64,000 bases of DNA, from the NCBI GenBank assembly GCA_026745465.1, contig JACYXH010000479.1:5115011-5179010 (forward strand), in the 5' to 3' direction. The translations under genes and the position numbers were made by a program. Positions 1-12,155 of this stretch are shown one piece after another. The notes under the pieces were generated by a model, which ran no database searches, was not told the origin of the DNA, and saw only the letters and a program-made list of their open reading frames with translations. Positions within the stretch are counted from its first letter, which is position 1; each line of letters opens with the position of its first letter. This stretch comes from Lota lota. Its lineage: Eukaryota; Chordata; Actinopteri; Gadiformes; Lotidae.

Positions 1-326
1 GACGTCGTGCTTTTCACCTCCAGCCAGGAGCTGAGGATCTCCGAGTTGGACTCCACACCGGTCTGCTTCTGGGGGATGACAAAAACCTCATCTGGGAGGA
101 GGTAAAGACCGTCTTCAGTGGTCTGACACTGGGAGTAACTGAGGTCCATGACCCGACCCATGTCCATGTTCCTCAGGTTGTCCCAGCCTCCGCCGGGCAG
201 CACCTCCAGGGCCGTGATAGAGAGGTTGGCCCGGCACTGGCTCAACCCGTTGGTCGGCCGACCAACAGGGTGAAGGTAGCAGGAGTGGAGGAGAGAGAGA
301 ATGAGCGGCGCTGCTCTCCATGCCAT
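1..326 (-). CDS. mpeg1: mpeg1 copy 1, exon 1 (partial, runs off the window)
   Basis: This is the 5' coding part of a macrophage-expressed gene 1 (perforin-2) copy, a membrane-anchored MACPF pore former of phagocytes. The start codon is the complement of 324-326, and the frame stays open to base 1. It encodes a hydrophobic signal peptide ([16 protein letters not shown]) followed by the N-terminal MACPF region ([20 protein letters not shown]). It aligns base for base with copy 2 exon 1 at an offset of 5799, with only a few substitutions. The rest of the exon, the intron and exon 2 lie outside the window, so whether this copy is functional cannot be judged. The family call is certain from the alignment to copy 2. 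Confidence 0.9.
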   Translation of the reverse strand, partial: MAWRAAPLILSLLHSCYLHPVGRPTNGLSQCRANLSITALEVLPGGGWDNLRNMDMGRVMDLSYSQCQTTEDGLYLLPDEVFVIPQKQTGVESNSEILSSWLEVKSTT

Positions 327-3300
327 GGTTGGATCAGATATGAATCTGGAGGTGCTTTCGTTTCGAGTATTTGTGGACCTTGGCCAGTTCCTCATTCTAT
401 TTGAGTTGACAATAAATCACGTGATGTAGATGAAGCCATTGGGGTAATCACTTCCTTAATGTCTTACTAACCGAACTCAAGCTGACCTATCTATGGACCG
501 CCATATCAAACATAAAATATGCATCCAGTATTCATGTGTATTTGCCCCACTTGATAAAATTCCTTCGTCCTAGGGTCCAATGTGGTTTCTTCAGAAATTC
601 CGAAAGAATTTGCTCTTACATGATTCAAGAGCATTTGTTACCATGTCGCATCTACAACCAATTATCTCCAGAACTGTAAAACAACAACATAGACAGTAAG
701 AAAATCATAAATAACGCTGACAAAGAAGTACAGTGTGCATTTAATGTTCACGGTTCATTTACAGATTTGATCAAGTGTGTTGATATGGAGAATAAGCTAC
801 AGCAGTGTTATAATGTTCCGCTAACTGTCAATTTCTTTTCACTTCTTAGCAGAAGTAAGTTCTAGATCCTGAAAAACAGTGTGTGGGAGCGTGTGTGGAT
901 GATGGCTGGTTTAAGCAGCCTCACCTGGCCGAGTCTGATTGGACTCTGGGGCTGGGTGAGACCTGTTGCACATTGAGTAATCAGTGTGTACAGGTTAAAC
1001 TAGCGATCTCCACGCACACTCTGGGAGAGTTCTCATAGATGGCAACATGAAACACCAGGCCATGTATCATTATCAACAAACCTTTACGATAAACCGGTCT
1101 ATCAACATCCCCACCCTGCGTCTTTTTGTCTGGAGGAGCCCGAGAAAAGTCACCTAGGTGGAGTGTGGCAGCCACCTCGGTGGCGTGTAGCATGGACATT
1201 GCTATACAGTGGTTGCCAACCTTTTTTGGCCAGTAACTCCATTTAAAATACTTTAAAGAGCCAGTTAACCCACTGTTTCAGCTGGAATTCAAAAAAAGAT
1301 GCGAGGTAAAAATAGTCAAACACTGCAATTGCACTTTTTCAGAAACAAAGGCTTGGATGGAAAATTTTCTTGGGAGATGAGGTGTGGATATATTTTTTCC
1401 ACATACAGCAAAATTGGAGTCGCTCGAAAAATGGTTAGGGTATGAAACACATTTGAAATAGGCCTAACTATCAAGCACACGCAAAGCTGATTATTTATAG
1501 GCCTATACAGGTCTAGGCCCAGATATGGCTGCATGCTACTACATGTTCATTAAGATGTGTTATTATGGGCATTATCAATTTTCCATATTGAAACAATCTC
1601 CCAATATTTCCACATCTGCATGGAGCCAAGGTGCGCTTCTTTAGCCTATTCCATATGCTCGCTATTATGTTTTAACATTTATGTGGGAGGCCTACCAATG
1701 TTCCACTGTATCTCATTTTGAATTTGTTTTGAATTAAATTGACCTTTGTTAATTTTATAACACCCTTCTGCCTTTGAATGCTTATTTTTCTATGTAGAGG
1801 CCTACTATAATGAAATATGTCACTTCATGGTTGGGTGCACAGCCATAATGCTATACATCTAGCTGAAGACATGAGAAATCGAATTAAGAAATTGAACAAC
1901 ATGCCTCTTATATCATGTCTTCAGTAGCGGGAACAGGGCAGTTGCACATTAGCCACCAGGTAGCAAGATAGGTACAATTTCAGGGGAATTCTGTACTACA
2001 TTCATAAGAGATGGTGCCAAACATCCAATTGGATTAGTGAAAATCCTCATAGTAGTAAAGACACATTCCGTTCTGAACAATAAACCGGTTTAGCCAAAAG
2101 TGTTGATGTTCCAATTTGGTTGAGCTATGTCTTCCTCCTACTGTTATGTGAATTAAAATTGTATCTGTTGTATGGTAGAAGAAAAAAAGTAGCAATAGAA
2201 CAAACACACACACACACACACACAGTGCTCTGAATTTACCTTGACAAATGTGATCCTTTTCTCAGTGAGTAAAAGTACATAGTAGCCTACCGTAATAATC
2301 GAAGCGTTATAGTACTTTTTCAGTATATTTCAGTATTCAGGATGCTTTACACCTCATTCAACATGTGCTTAAATGTACTACCAAAAACAAATGTAAACAC
2401 TTCAAATAAGTCTGTGGTTAAACTAAATGTACTGAATCAATTCCAGTTTTTGGCTGGGGTTGTATAGTATTTTTTGCTTAGGAAGGTTCCTATCTGACTA
2501 AGAGGATCCAGAAGTATTTAAGTGGCAGCCATGATAAGAGCTGTTCGAATTCTCTTCATGCTAAGGAAAGGTGCTTCAATGCTTCCTTTCTTTTCTCCTT
2601 TAACATAGGTAACACTGTACCATCCTTTACCAAAGTAAAGGAGATAATAACATCCCACAATTCCTTGCGGTAGGAACCTTTAAAAGGACACACCATTCGT
2701 CCATTTACAAAAACAAACGATCAACATGTCCGACAATTATTTTCATACAATCATACTTATTGGGATATAACTCCATACATACAAGTGGACAGGAGTATGA
2801 GCGTGAGAAACCATTTTCAATTTGACAAGTATTATAGAATTGCAATTTTATCTTTATATCTTTCAAATAAATGAAAGAGAGAGGGTAAATTACACCATAT
2901 TTTATTTAGTAAGGACTATACAGAGTTGATTGGAAGAAACAGGCAAACATGGTAGATACAGGCAGCATAATATTCAATGGTTAATATTTAACCACGGAAT
3001 TTTCAAAAACAACAAAGTTATGAGAAAAGTCATTTGATTGACAGTATAAATGATTGCCCCTCAAACCAATTATCAACAGCTTTCACCTATAATTCTAAGC
3101 TTTTCATTACATCTTTTTTTTTTCTTCATATTTTCATCTTCTCCCATCTTCAATCTATTGCATGTAACACCCAGTAGATGATACTGCTATTTAGTTAAAA
3201 ATCAAACAGGAAACTGGAATGATTCTAAACCTCTATTCATCAAGTTCCGGTCAGTTGGTCGATATGCACTTATATACACTAAGACCAAATCCTCATTGGT

Positions 3301-3865
3301 CGGACAATCGCTGGTGTTACTTTCATATGGTAAAAATCCGCTTTATAATCCATTATTTTTCGGGGCGGGGGGGACATGCAGACCGATGTGTTTTATTTTT
3401 GAGTGATAGGCTATATTGTGTTAGAAATAAAATTAATTAAGAATAAAAATAATTTGGAAGGCTCCGTAGTTTCAGTTTTAATAATCATATGTGTGATTAA
3501 ATTTAAGACTTATAAGACAGGAGGTAAAAACCCACAGTTTTTCACAACTTTGAACATCTTAAGGAAGACTGCTCTTCGTAATTTACTGAACATTTACTCT
3601 GCTCCAAACTAGTGATATCAAATAATCGTAGGTTTGGCAGCATTTGGTTAAAAAGGACGAGAAAAATGTATGTAAAGTGTAAAATAAATGAAAGTATGTA
3701 AGCATTTCATCTAAAATCGGAAGGCATAAGTCCGTTTTTTCATGTCTGTGATTCTCCGTAAACCTTCGTGTTTAACGCTCGATAGGCTTTGAGTGTGAAC
3801 TTCCTCCAAAGAAGCACTTGCATGATATTTAGGCTAGCAGGTAGAGTAGAATGCCCTGTGGCCGA
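327..3865. repeat. mpeg1 tandem-duplication spacer, copy A
   Basis: This spacer lies between mpeg1 copies 1 and 2. From about 1530 to 3865 it is nearly identical to about 7208-9558, with an offset of roughly 5680-5693 and scattered substitutions and short indels. The part next to the copy 1 start (327-880) is the probable 5' flank and promoter of that copy. An LTR occupies 882-1206. A short CA run lies at about 2204-2223. No open frame with recognisable protein similarity was found, and the short frames here are not conserved as proteins. Confidence 0.85.
882..1206 (+). mobile_element. Solo LTR, family A, upstream of mpeg1 copy 1
   Basis: This 325-bp element begins TGTGGGAG and ends ATTGCTATA. 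It is flanked by 5-bp direct repeats CAGTG (877-881 and 1207-1211). The same element, inverted, sits at 58418-58746 with its own target-site duplication TTCAG and a canonical TG...CA pair, so the terminal TA here looks like a C-to-T change. The equivalent locus elsewhere in the window (about 11990-12010 and 19155-19170) lacks it, showing an empty site. TG..CA ends, 5-bp duplications and an AATAAA signal in other copies indicate a solo LTR. Its parent retrotransposon was not identified. It lies about 560-880 bp upstream of the mpeg1 copy 1 start, in opposite orientation to that gene. Confidence 0.75.
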
Positions 3866-6125
3866 TTAAATTAATCTTAATCTAGAGCTAGAGGCCCTTT
3901 TTCTTACCAGGAAAATCACTCCTGCAGCCAGCAACCCCAGCAAACCAATGATCCCAAAGGCCAATCCTGCCTTGGATCCTGCCGTCATCTCATTAGAGTC
4001 TAGTTGAAGCTTCTGTACAACATCCATAACATTCTCTGACCTGACCGGTGTCCACGTCTTGTTTTGTCCTACTCTCACCCAGCTCTGCCCCCCCTCACTC
4101 ATCACCACCACCATCCTACTCATAACCATTGTGCCAATCAACGGAGGCAGAGTGAAGGGGGGAAGGTAGATTGGCAGCAGTTGCCCACCTGTGAACAGTC
4201 CCGACTGGACGCAGTAGAGGATGTCACAGCCGTCGCTGACTGTGGCGAGGTGTTGGCTGAACTCTGCAGGGCAGCGCCTCTGGTTCCCTGCCAGCGGGTT
4301 GGCTGACTCGCAGCTGATGAGGCCCCCAAACGGTACAGAGTATTCAGTAGCCATCTCGTAGTCGTTACTCACACAGATCATCAGACCGTCAGACAGAAAC
4401 TTTAGTGGAATGAAGTATAGAGGGCAGCTCTTGGTTTTGGTTATGGGATTCAGAAGGGAGGGTCCGTAGATCCCTCCAAACAGGAACCCAGCATTTTCTG
4501 GGGCCTCTCCATCAACAGAGCACCAGTAGGTATCGATCCTCGCTTTGCGCACGTGGTAGACATTGCCACACACCTCCCTGTCACATTTGAAAAACAAATG
4601 GCAACGGTCAGCTTCTTCATGACACTCGTAGTGATAGTAACCCTCTTGCCTCACTTCTGAACGCAGTGGAGTGGGGATGTATGGCGAACGGCAGGAGAAG
4701 TCCCCTGTGTCTGGGTTCTTCTGGGCTAGGGCCTGACACAGTGGCTCTGCATCTGAGGTGAGCTGACTACACTGCTGGTAGACACCACCAAAGCTGAGGT
4801 TTGTGGCCGGACCCTGGCACGACTTGTCATCCACGTTAGCCTGGAAGTTGAAGTTCTTGGAGTTGACGTCGACACAGCCCTGGCGTGTGTTGACTGCGTA
4901 GTAACGGTTTATGGCGCGACTCACTGATAGAGCCACCCTGCCGACCGTGGGCTGTGGCATATCAGGGAAGGTTTTGGTGTTGATAAAGTAGTGTAGTGGA
5001 AGCCCCGTGCGGTCAACGGCGACCAAGTTGTTTGTGGTGCTCTCCTGCCACTTCTGCAGGGTCATGCCAGGGTAAAAGGGTATACCTCCGTGACTCTGGG
5101 TGAGAGAGTACGAAATGTTGGACTGATACTCCTGGAGCGCTGAGTTCTGTGTGGTGTCTTTGCTGTTTATGTCGAACTTAAGTTTGTCGTAAAAGTTCAA
5201 CCCAGCCAGGGCTGAGACGGAGGTGATTTGCGACTGACTGTCAGCCACATATGAGGATCGAAGGTAGTCCTCCTGGACTAAAGAAGCCCCAGCATCAACA
5301 CCAGTGATAACATGGGTTCCATAATCAAGCACCATCTTCTCAGAAAGATATGCTGCACGCTTGGTCTGGTTGTTCTCAATGGCGTCTGCTATCTGTTCTG
5401 CCTGCCGAGCAAAGCTGGAGTCCACGGTGAAATCGGGATGGGCCTTGGCAGTGTAGACCAAGTTGCGGACCTATGAGAAACAGAGTTCCATACAAACAGA
5501 TTGTGTGATCAGCTTTAATTAGGTGTCTTTCCCTCTCCTGAAACCCGAAGGGCTTCTGGTTTCAGGAGAGGGACGCCCAAAGTGACTCAATGAGGTCCAT
5601 CAATAAATTTAGGAAGTCCAGAAAACACTTGATATTTATTTTTATTTTTATTGATTATCTGAATCTTGACACAAAACTAACCTGTACTCTCACTGCAGTG
5701 GATGAGTCTTTAACCTGGTGGGTTTTCAATCTCTGGTTCTCCACAGAAAACTTTGCATTCAGCGCAGAAAGAAAGGATATGTCCGTGTTGATAGTATGAG
5801 ACGTCGTGCTTTTCACCTCCAGCCAGGAGCTGAGGATCTCCGAGTTGGACTCCACACCGGTCTGCTTCTGGGGGATGACAAAAACCTCATCTGGGATGAG
5901 GTAAAGGCCGTCCTCAGTGGTCTGACACTGGGAGTAACTGAGGTCCATGACCCGACCCATGTCCATGTTCCTCAGGTTGTCCCAGCCTCCGCCGGGCAGC
6001 ACCTCCAGGGCCGTGATAGAGAGGTTGGCCCGGCACTGGCTCAACCCGTTGGTCGGCCGACCAACAGGGTGAAGGTAGCAGGAGTGGAGGAGAGAGAGAA
6101 TGAGCGGCGCTGCCCTCCATGCCAT
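3866..6125 (-). CDS. mpeg1: mpeg1 copy 2, perforin-2, complete
   Basis: Two coding exons: 6125-5682 (148 codons, start ATG at 6125-6123) and 5470-3866 (534 codons plus stop). They are joined by a 211-bp phase-0 GT-AG intron, and the product has 682 residues. Visible parts are a signal peptide (residues 1-15 or so); a MACPF domain with the signature YGTH near residues 198-201 followed by a run of Gly, Ala and acidic residues; a cysteine-rich middle region; and a P2-like part. A transmembrane helix follows at about 649-670 ([21 protein letters not shown]), then a short basic tail. MPEG1 family proteins are about 700 residues, so the length fits. The known role is to oligomerise in phagosomes and permeabilise engulfed microbes. 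This is the only copy in the window that reads through without lesions. An in-frame ATG further upstream (6179) exists, but the chosen start places the hydrophobic signal at the N terminus. Confidence 0.92.
5531..5572. repeat. Perfect 15-bp inverted repeat in the mpeg1 copy 2 intron
   Basis: CCCTCTCCTGAAACC (5531-5545) is matched by its exact complement at 5558-5572. The 12-base loop can pair four further bases (GAAG/CTTC), giving a strong hairpin. Sequence shared with copy 3 ends at about 5529 (equivalent to 10614), right beside this hairpin. No protein is encoded here. Confidence 0.85.
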
Positions 6126-9100
6126 GGTTGGATCAGAAATGAAACTAGAGATGTTTTTGTGGGGCATGGCCAATTTCATTCTGTTTGAGTTGAGAATAAA
6201 TCACATGATGTAGACAAAGGCATTAGGGTAAGCGCTTCTTTAATGCCTTAGTAACCGAACTCAAGCTGACTTATCTGTGGACTGCCAAATTCAGAAAAAT
6301 ATGTTCCAAGATTCAAGAGCGTTTGTTACCATGTCACATCTACAATCAAATATCTCCAGAACTGTAAAACAACAACAACCACTAATAAGGCTAATAAAGA
6401 AGTACAGTGGGCATTTAATGTCAAACAAATGTAAAACAAATCTTTACAAATAAACCGGTCTATCAACATCCCCACCCTGCGTCCTTTTGTCTGGAGGAGC
6501 CCAATAGAAGTCACCTGGGTGGAGTATGGCAGCCACCTAGGTGGGGTGTAGCATGGACATTGCTACAAAGTGGTTGCCAACCTTTTTTGGCTCGTGACTC
6601 CATTTTAAAAACGTAGTTAACCCTCTGTTTCAGCTGGAATTCGAACACTATCAGAATTTTTAAAGAAACTGTTTTTTGGGATGAGACAACAAAAAAATTT
6701 GAGGTAATAATATTCCAACACTATCAGATAAAAAAAAAAGATTTGGGATGAGAACAAAAAACATTTATCATATTATGTGCGGAAAATGCTTTTCAGAGCG
6801 AGAGAATCACTTTTTGAACACAATGTGTTTCTGAGCATGAAACGTGGTGTCTAGTGTTAAAAATGATGACGCTTCACCAGTTGATGATGCTATAAGGTCT
6901 TTACAACCATTCACAGGCTTAGTAACACGTTTCCATTTAAAGTGTGAAAAAGCAACATTTCTCACGGTGTGCGGAAAATGCTTTTCAGAGCGAGAGAATC
7001 ACTTTTTGACCACAATGTGTTTCTGAGCATAAACAAATACTTGGATTGAAAATTGTCTTGGGAGATGAGGTGTGGTTACATTTTTTCCACAAACAGCAAA
7101 ATTGGAGTCACTCGAAAAACGGTCACGGTATGAAACACGTTTAAAATATGCTTAACTATCAAGCACACGTGATAATTTATAGGCCTATACAGGTCTATGC
7201 CCAGATATGGCTGCATGCTACTACATGTTCCTTAAGATGTGTTATTATAGGCATTATACATTTTCCATATTGAAACAATCTCCCAATATTTCCACATCTG
7301 CATGGAGCAAAGGTGCGCTTCTTTAGCATATTCCATATGCTCGCTATTATGTTTTAACATTTATGTGGGAGGCCTACCAATGTTCCACTGTATCTCATTT
7401 TGAATTTGTTTTGAATTAAATTGACCTTTGTTAATTTTATAACACCCTTCTGCCTTTGAATACTTATTTTTCTATGTAGAGGCCTACTATAATGAAATAT
7501 GTCACTTCATGGTTGGGTGCACAGCCATAATGCTATACATCTAGCTGAAGACATGAGAAATCGAATTAAGAAATTGAACAACATGCCTCTTATATCATGT
7601 CTTCAGTAGCGGGAACAGGGCAGTTGCACATTAGCCACCAGGTAGCAAGATAGGTACAATTTCAGGGGAATTCTGTACTACATTCATAAGAGATGGTGCC
7701 AAACATCCAATTGGATTAGTGAAAATCCTCATAGTAGTAAAGACACATTCCGTTCTGAACTATAAACCGGTTTAGCCAAAAGTGTTGATGTTCCAATTTG
7801 GTTGAGCTATGTCTTCCTCCTACTGTTATGTGAATTAAAATTGTATCTGTTGTATGGTAGAAGAAAAAAAGTAGCAATAGAAAAAACACACACACACACA
7901 CACACACACAGTGCTCTGAATTTACCTTGACAAATGTGATCCTTTTCTCAGTGAGTAAAAGTACATAGTAGCCTACCGTAATAAACGAAGCGTTATAGTA
8001 CTTTTTCAGTATATTTCAGTATTCAGGATGCTTTACACCTCATTCAACATGTGCTTAAATGTACTACCAAAAACAAATGTAAACACTTCAAATAAGTCTG
8101 TGGTTAAACTAAATGTACTGAATCAATTCCAGTTTTTGGCTGGGGTTGTATAGTATTTTTTGCTTAGGAAGGTTCCTATCTGACTAAGAGGATCCAGAAG
8201 TATTTAAGTGGCAGCCATGATAAGAGCTGTTCGAATTGTCTTCATGCTAAGGAAAGGTGCTTCAATGCTTCCTTTCTTTTCTCCTTTAACATAGGTAACA
8301 CTGGACCATCCTTTACCAAAGTAAAGGAGATAATAACATCCCACAATTCCTTGCGGTAGGAACCTTTAAAAGGACACACCATTCGTCCATTTACAAAAAC
8401 AAACGATCAACATGACCGACAATTATTTTCATACAATCATACTTATTGGGATATATGTCCATACATACAAGTGGACAGGAGTGTGAGCGTGAGCAACCAT
8501 TTTCAGTTTGACAAGTATTATAGAATTGCAATTTTATCTTTACATCTTTAAAATAAATGAAAGAGAGAGGGTAAATTACACCATATTTTATTTAGTAAGG
8601 ACTATACAGAGTTGATTGGAAGAAACAGGCAAACATGGTAGATACAGGCAGCATAATATTCAATGGTTAATATTTAACTACGGAATTTTCAAAAACAACA
8701 AAGTTATGAGAAAAGTCATTTGATTGACAGTATAAATGATTGGCCCTTAAACCAATTACCAACAGCTTTCACCTATAATTCTAAGCTTTTCATTACATCT
8801 TTTTTTTTTTTTCATATTTTCATCTTCTCCCATCTTCAATCTATTGCATGTAACACCCAGTAGATGATACTGCTATTTAGTTAAAAATCAAACAGGAAAC
8901 TGGAATGATTCTAAACCTCTATTCATCAAGTTCCGGTCAGTTGGTCGATATGCACTTATATACACTAAGACCAAATTCTCATTGGTCGGACAATCGCTGG
9001 TGTTACTTTCATATGGTAAAAATCCGCTTTATAATCCATTTTTTTTCGGGGTGGGGGGGGACATGCAGACCGATGTGTTTTATTTTTGAGTGATAGGCTA

Positions 9101-9558
9101 TATTGTGTTAGAAATAAAATTAATTAAGAATAAAAATAATTTTGAAGGCTCCGTAGTTTCAGTTTTAATAATCATATGTTTGATTAAATATAAGACTTAT
9201 AAGACAGGGGGTAAAAACCCACCGGTTTTCACAACTTTGAACTCGCCCATCTTAAGGAAGACTGCTCTTCGTAATTTACTGAACATTTACTCTGCTCCAA
9301 ACTAGTGATATCAAATAATCGTCGGTTTGGCAGCATTTGGTTAAAAAGGACGAGAAAAATGTATGTAAAGTGTAAAATAAATGAAAGTATGTAGGCATAT
9401 CATCTAAAATCGAAAGGCATAAGTCAGTTTTTTCATGTCTGTGATTCTCCGTAAACCTTCGTGTTTAACGCTCGATAGGCTTTGAGTGTGAACTTCCTCC
9501 AAAGAAGCACTTGCATGATATTTAGGCTAGCAGGTAGAGTAGAATGCCCTGTGGCCGA
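6126..9558. repeat. mpeg1 tandem-duplication spacer, copy B
   Basis: This is the second copy of the intergenic spacer, between mpeg1 copies 2 and 3. It is nearly identical to copy A from about 7208 to 9558. The part next to the gene (6126-7200) is rearranged relative to copy A. It has lost roughly 330 bp, including the front half of the LTR, and gained a local repeat: the run from GTGCGGAAAATGC through TTTCTGAGCAT occurs at about 6777-6838 and again at 6969-7029. A longer CA run than in copy A lies at about 7886-7911. No coding sequence is recognised. Confidence 0.85.
6435..6567 (+). mobile_element. Truncated solo LTR, family A, upstream of mpeg1 copy 2
   Basis: This is the 3' part of the LTR seen at 882-1206. 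It keeps a canonical AATAAA (6449-6454) and the end ATTGCTACA. The 5' half is missing, together with flanking sequence. It starts about 310 bp upstream of the mpeg1 copy 2 start codon, within likely promoter range, and its polyadenylation signal points away from the gene. Its presence in the same place in copies 1 and 2 means the insertion came before the tandem duplication. Confidence 0.75.
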
Positions 9559-10561
9559 TTAAATTAATCTTAATCTAGAGCTAGAGGCCCTTTTTCTTAC
9601 CAGGAAAATCACTCCTGCAGCCAGCAACCCCAGCAAACCAGTGATCCCAAAGGCAAAACTGGCCATGGATCTTGCAGTCATCTCACCAGAGTCTAGTTGA
9701 AGCTTCCGTACAACATCCGTAACGTTCTCTGACCTGACCGGTGTCCACGTCTTGTTCTGTCCCACTCTCACCCAGCTCTGCCCCCCCTCACTCATCACTA
9801 CCACCATCCTACTCATAACCATTGTGCCAATCAACGGAGGCAGAGTGAAGGGGGGAAGGTGGATTGGCAGCAGTTGCCCACCTGTGAACAGTCCCGACTG
9901 GACGCAGTAGAGGATGTCACAGCCGTCGCTGACTGTGGCGAGGTGTTGGCTGAACTCTGCAGGGCAGCGCCTCTGGTTCCCTGCCAGCGGGTTGGCTGAC
10001 TCGCAGCTGATGAGGCCCCCGAACGGTACAGAGTATTCAGTAGCCATCTCGTAGTCGTTACTCACACAGATCATCAGACCGTCAGACAGAAACTTTAGTG
10101 GAATGAAGTATAGAGGGCAGCTCTTGGTTTTGGTTATGGGATTCAGAAGGGAGGGTCCGTAGATCCCTCCAAACAGGTTCCCAGAATTTTCTGGGGCCTC
10201 TCGAAATGTTGGACTGATACGTCTGGAGCGCTGAGTTCTGTGTGGTGTCTTTGCTGTTTATGTCAAACTTGAGTTAATCGAAAAAGTTCAACCCAGCGAG
10301 TACTGAGACAGAGGTGGTTTGCGACTGACTGTTAGCCACATATGAGGATCGAAGGTAGTCCTCCTGGACTAAAGAAGCCCCAGCATCAACATCAGTGATA
10401 ACATGGGTTCCATAATCAAGCACCATCTTCTCAGAAAGATATGCTGCACGCTTGGTCTGGTTGTTCTCAATGGCGTCTGCTATCTGTTCTGCCTGCCGAG
10501 CAAAGCTGGAGTCCACGGTGAAATCGGGATGGGCCTTGGCAGTGTAGACCAAGTTGCGGAC
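9559..10561 (-). pseudogene. mpeg1: mpeg1 copy 3, exon 2 pseudogene
   Basis: This copy aligns to exon 2 of copy 2 at both ends. At about 10203 the sequence jumps, losing the counterpart of roughly 4508-5111 (about 604 bp, not a multiple of three). The loss covers the later part of the MACPF domain and the following cysteine-rich region. A stop codon (complement of 10274-10276) also closes the 5' part just before the deletion. The splice acceptor and the YGTH region are kept, and the C-terminal frame with its transmembrane helix remains open. No exon 1 is adjacent: sequence shared with copy 2 ends in the intron at about 10614. It is a broken copy that cannot make the pore-forming protein. Confidence 0.92.
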
Positions 10562-11234
10562 CTATGAGAAACAGAGTTCCATACAAACAGATTGTGTGAT
10601 CAGGTTTAATTAGGTGTCACACAATGTCCCATTACTAGCAGCGTAATTTAGATTCATTGTTATTTGAATAATTAAAGGTACACTACCTAATTATTTTAAC
10701 ATTTTCAAACAATTCAAATGATTTAACTGCTATTAAGCTGCTATCGTTGATCCTCAACAACTCCCATCCCTTTTGCCGTAACTGGTTACTGCAGCCTTTG
10801 GCCCACAAATGAGCTACCTTTTCGAATCCTTTAGCACAAATACAACATCTCTGACGTTGTACCAAGTGTTGAGTGATGACAGTGATAGATTGAAAGCGAT
10901 ATTTAAAATCTAGACAAAATAAAATATTTATAAATATTGTGTTATGTACCGTTGAAAAAAATGGGAATTCTCTACCATTACATGTGTTGCCAAGTTATTC
11001 AAATAATAGAATGTGTAATTAGAGACTTAAACCAATCAAACCACAATCTCATGTCACAATATGTGACTGTTTTAGCACCATTGATGTATGCTGTTTTGAG
11101 ATGAAGATACAGACATTTGTTATTTATATTGAGTGTACATGTAAAGTATAAGTGAGGCCCAAGACACTAGGGCTGTGTCTTTGGGATGTATTCACTTACA
11201 AACAGTGGGACGGTACTACCATACTAAACCCACG

Positions 11235-11274
11235 CACTCATGCATAGAAAGCTACAGCTATCTATGCATGAGTG
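11235..11274. repeat. 14-bp perfect inverted repeat
   Basis: CACTCATGCATAGA (11235-11248) is repeated as its exact complement at 11261-11274, with a 12-base loop. It is a local hairpin in non-coding DNA with no identified function. Confidence 0.8.
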
Positions 11275-12002
11275 TGTATAGATATACCAGATGACACAGA
11301 TAGTGTCTTTATGTACTTTCCTATGTATTTATTTAGATTAATCAAACGATTGTAAAGGTTTTCTGTGTCACGGTCCTTCCCAACATTGTGTACTTCTGTT
11401 TTTTCCTGTTCCTTGATTGATAGATAGCCTACATACATTTGGCAACCTCAACTAAATGTATCTATTATAATTATGTATTATTATTATTATGAATATTATT
11501 ATATAGAAAACTAATCATTTATATTATTATAATATAGAAAACTGATCATTAAAATGTGCTGTAACTAACTACAAAATCCTAAGGAAAATCATTTCTGGTA
11601 TTCAATAACCAGTTGTGGCATGGGTCTCCATTGAGCGAAGAAATGATACGGAAGGGTTATGTTTGGGTGAAATGCTTGGTGTTCAGCTAAGCAACGCGAG
11701 CACAACCACATGCCCAGGCATGCCCACAAAGACGACAAACATTCAGATAAGACAGATTAACGGTATTTGGATACCAAATAGCTCCAAAACTGTAAAACAA
11801 CAACAAACACAGTAACAAAAGTCATAAATAAGGCTAATAAAGAAGATTTACAGTGTGCATTTAATTTCCCAGATTAATTTACAGATTTGAACAGTGTGTT
11901 GATAATGGAGAAGAAGCTATAGCAGTGTGATAATGTTCTGCTTAGTATTTCATTCAAAGGAAATTCACTTCTTAGCAAAAGTTAGCACTACACCATGAAA
12001 AA

Positions 12003-12155
12003 CAGTGGTTGCCAACCTTTTTGATATGTGACTCCATTTTAAAACCTTTAAAATGATGTATGTTTACTAACGTTTATCAAATATCTCTATCTAATGTCAG
12101 CAATCTCTTGCGACCCCATATGCCTATCAAGCGACACCAAGTTGGGGAACCACTG
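12003..12155. mobile_element. hAT-like miniature element
   Basis: The ends CAGTGGTTGCCAAC and (complement) CAGTGGTTCCCCAAC form a terminal inverted repeat of about 14 bp with one indel. The roughly 153-bp body is non-coding. CAGTG starts of this kind are common in hAT elements. The left half recurs at about 1207, 6568 and 19164. No clear 8-bp target duplication was seen, so the family call is tentative. Confidence 0.5.

Noticed and set aside
882-1206. DIRS terminal fragments upstream of mpeg1
   Set aside because: The shared segment at 58418-58746 has its own TTCAG duplications, so it is an insertion into the DIRS and not part of it.
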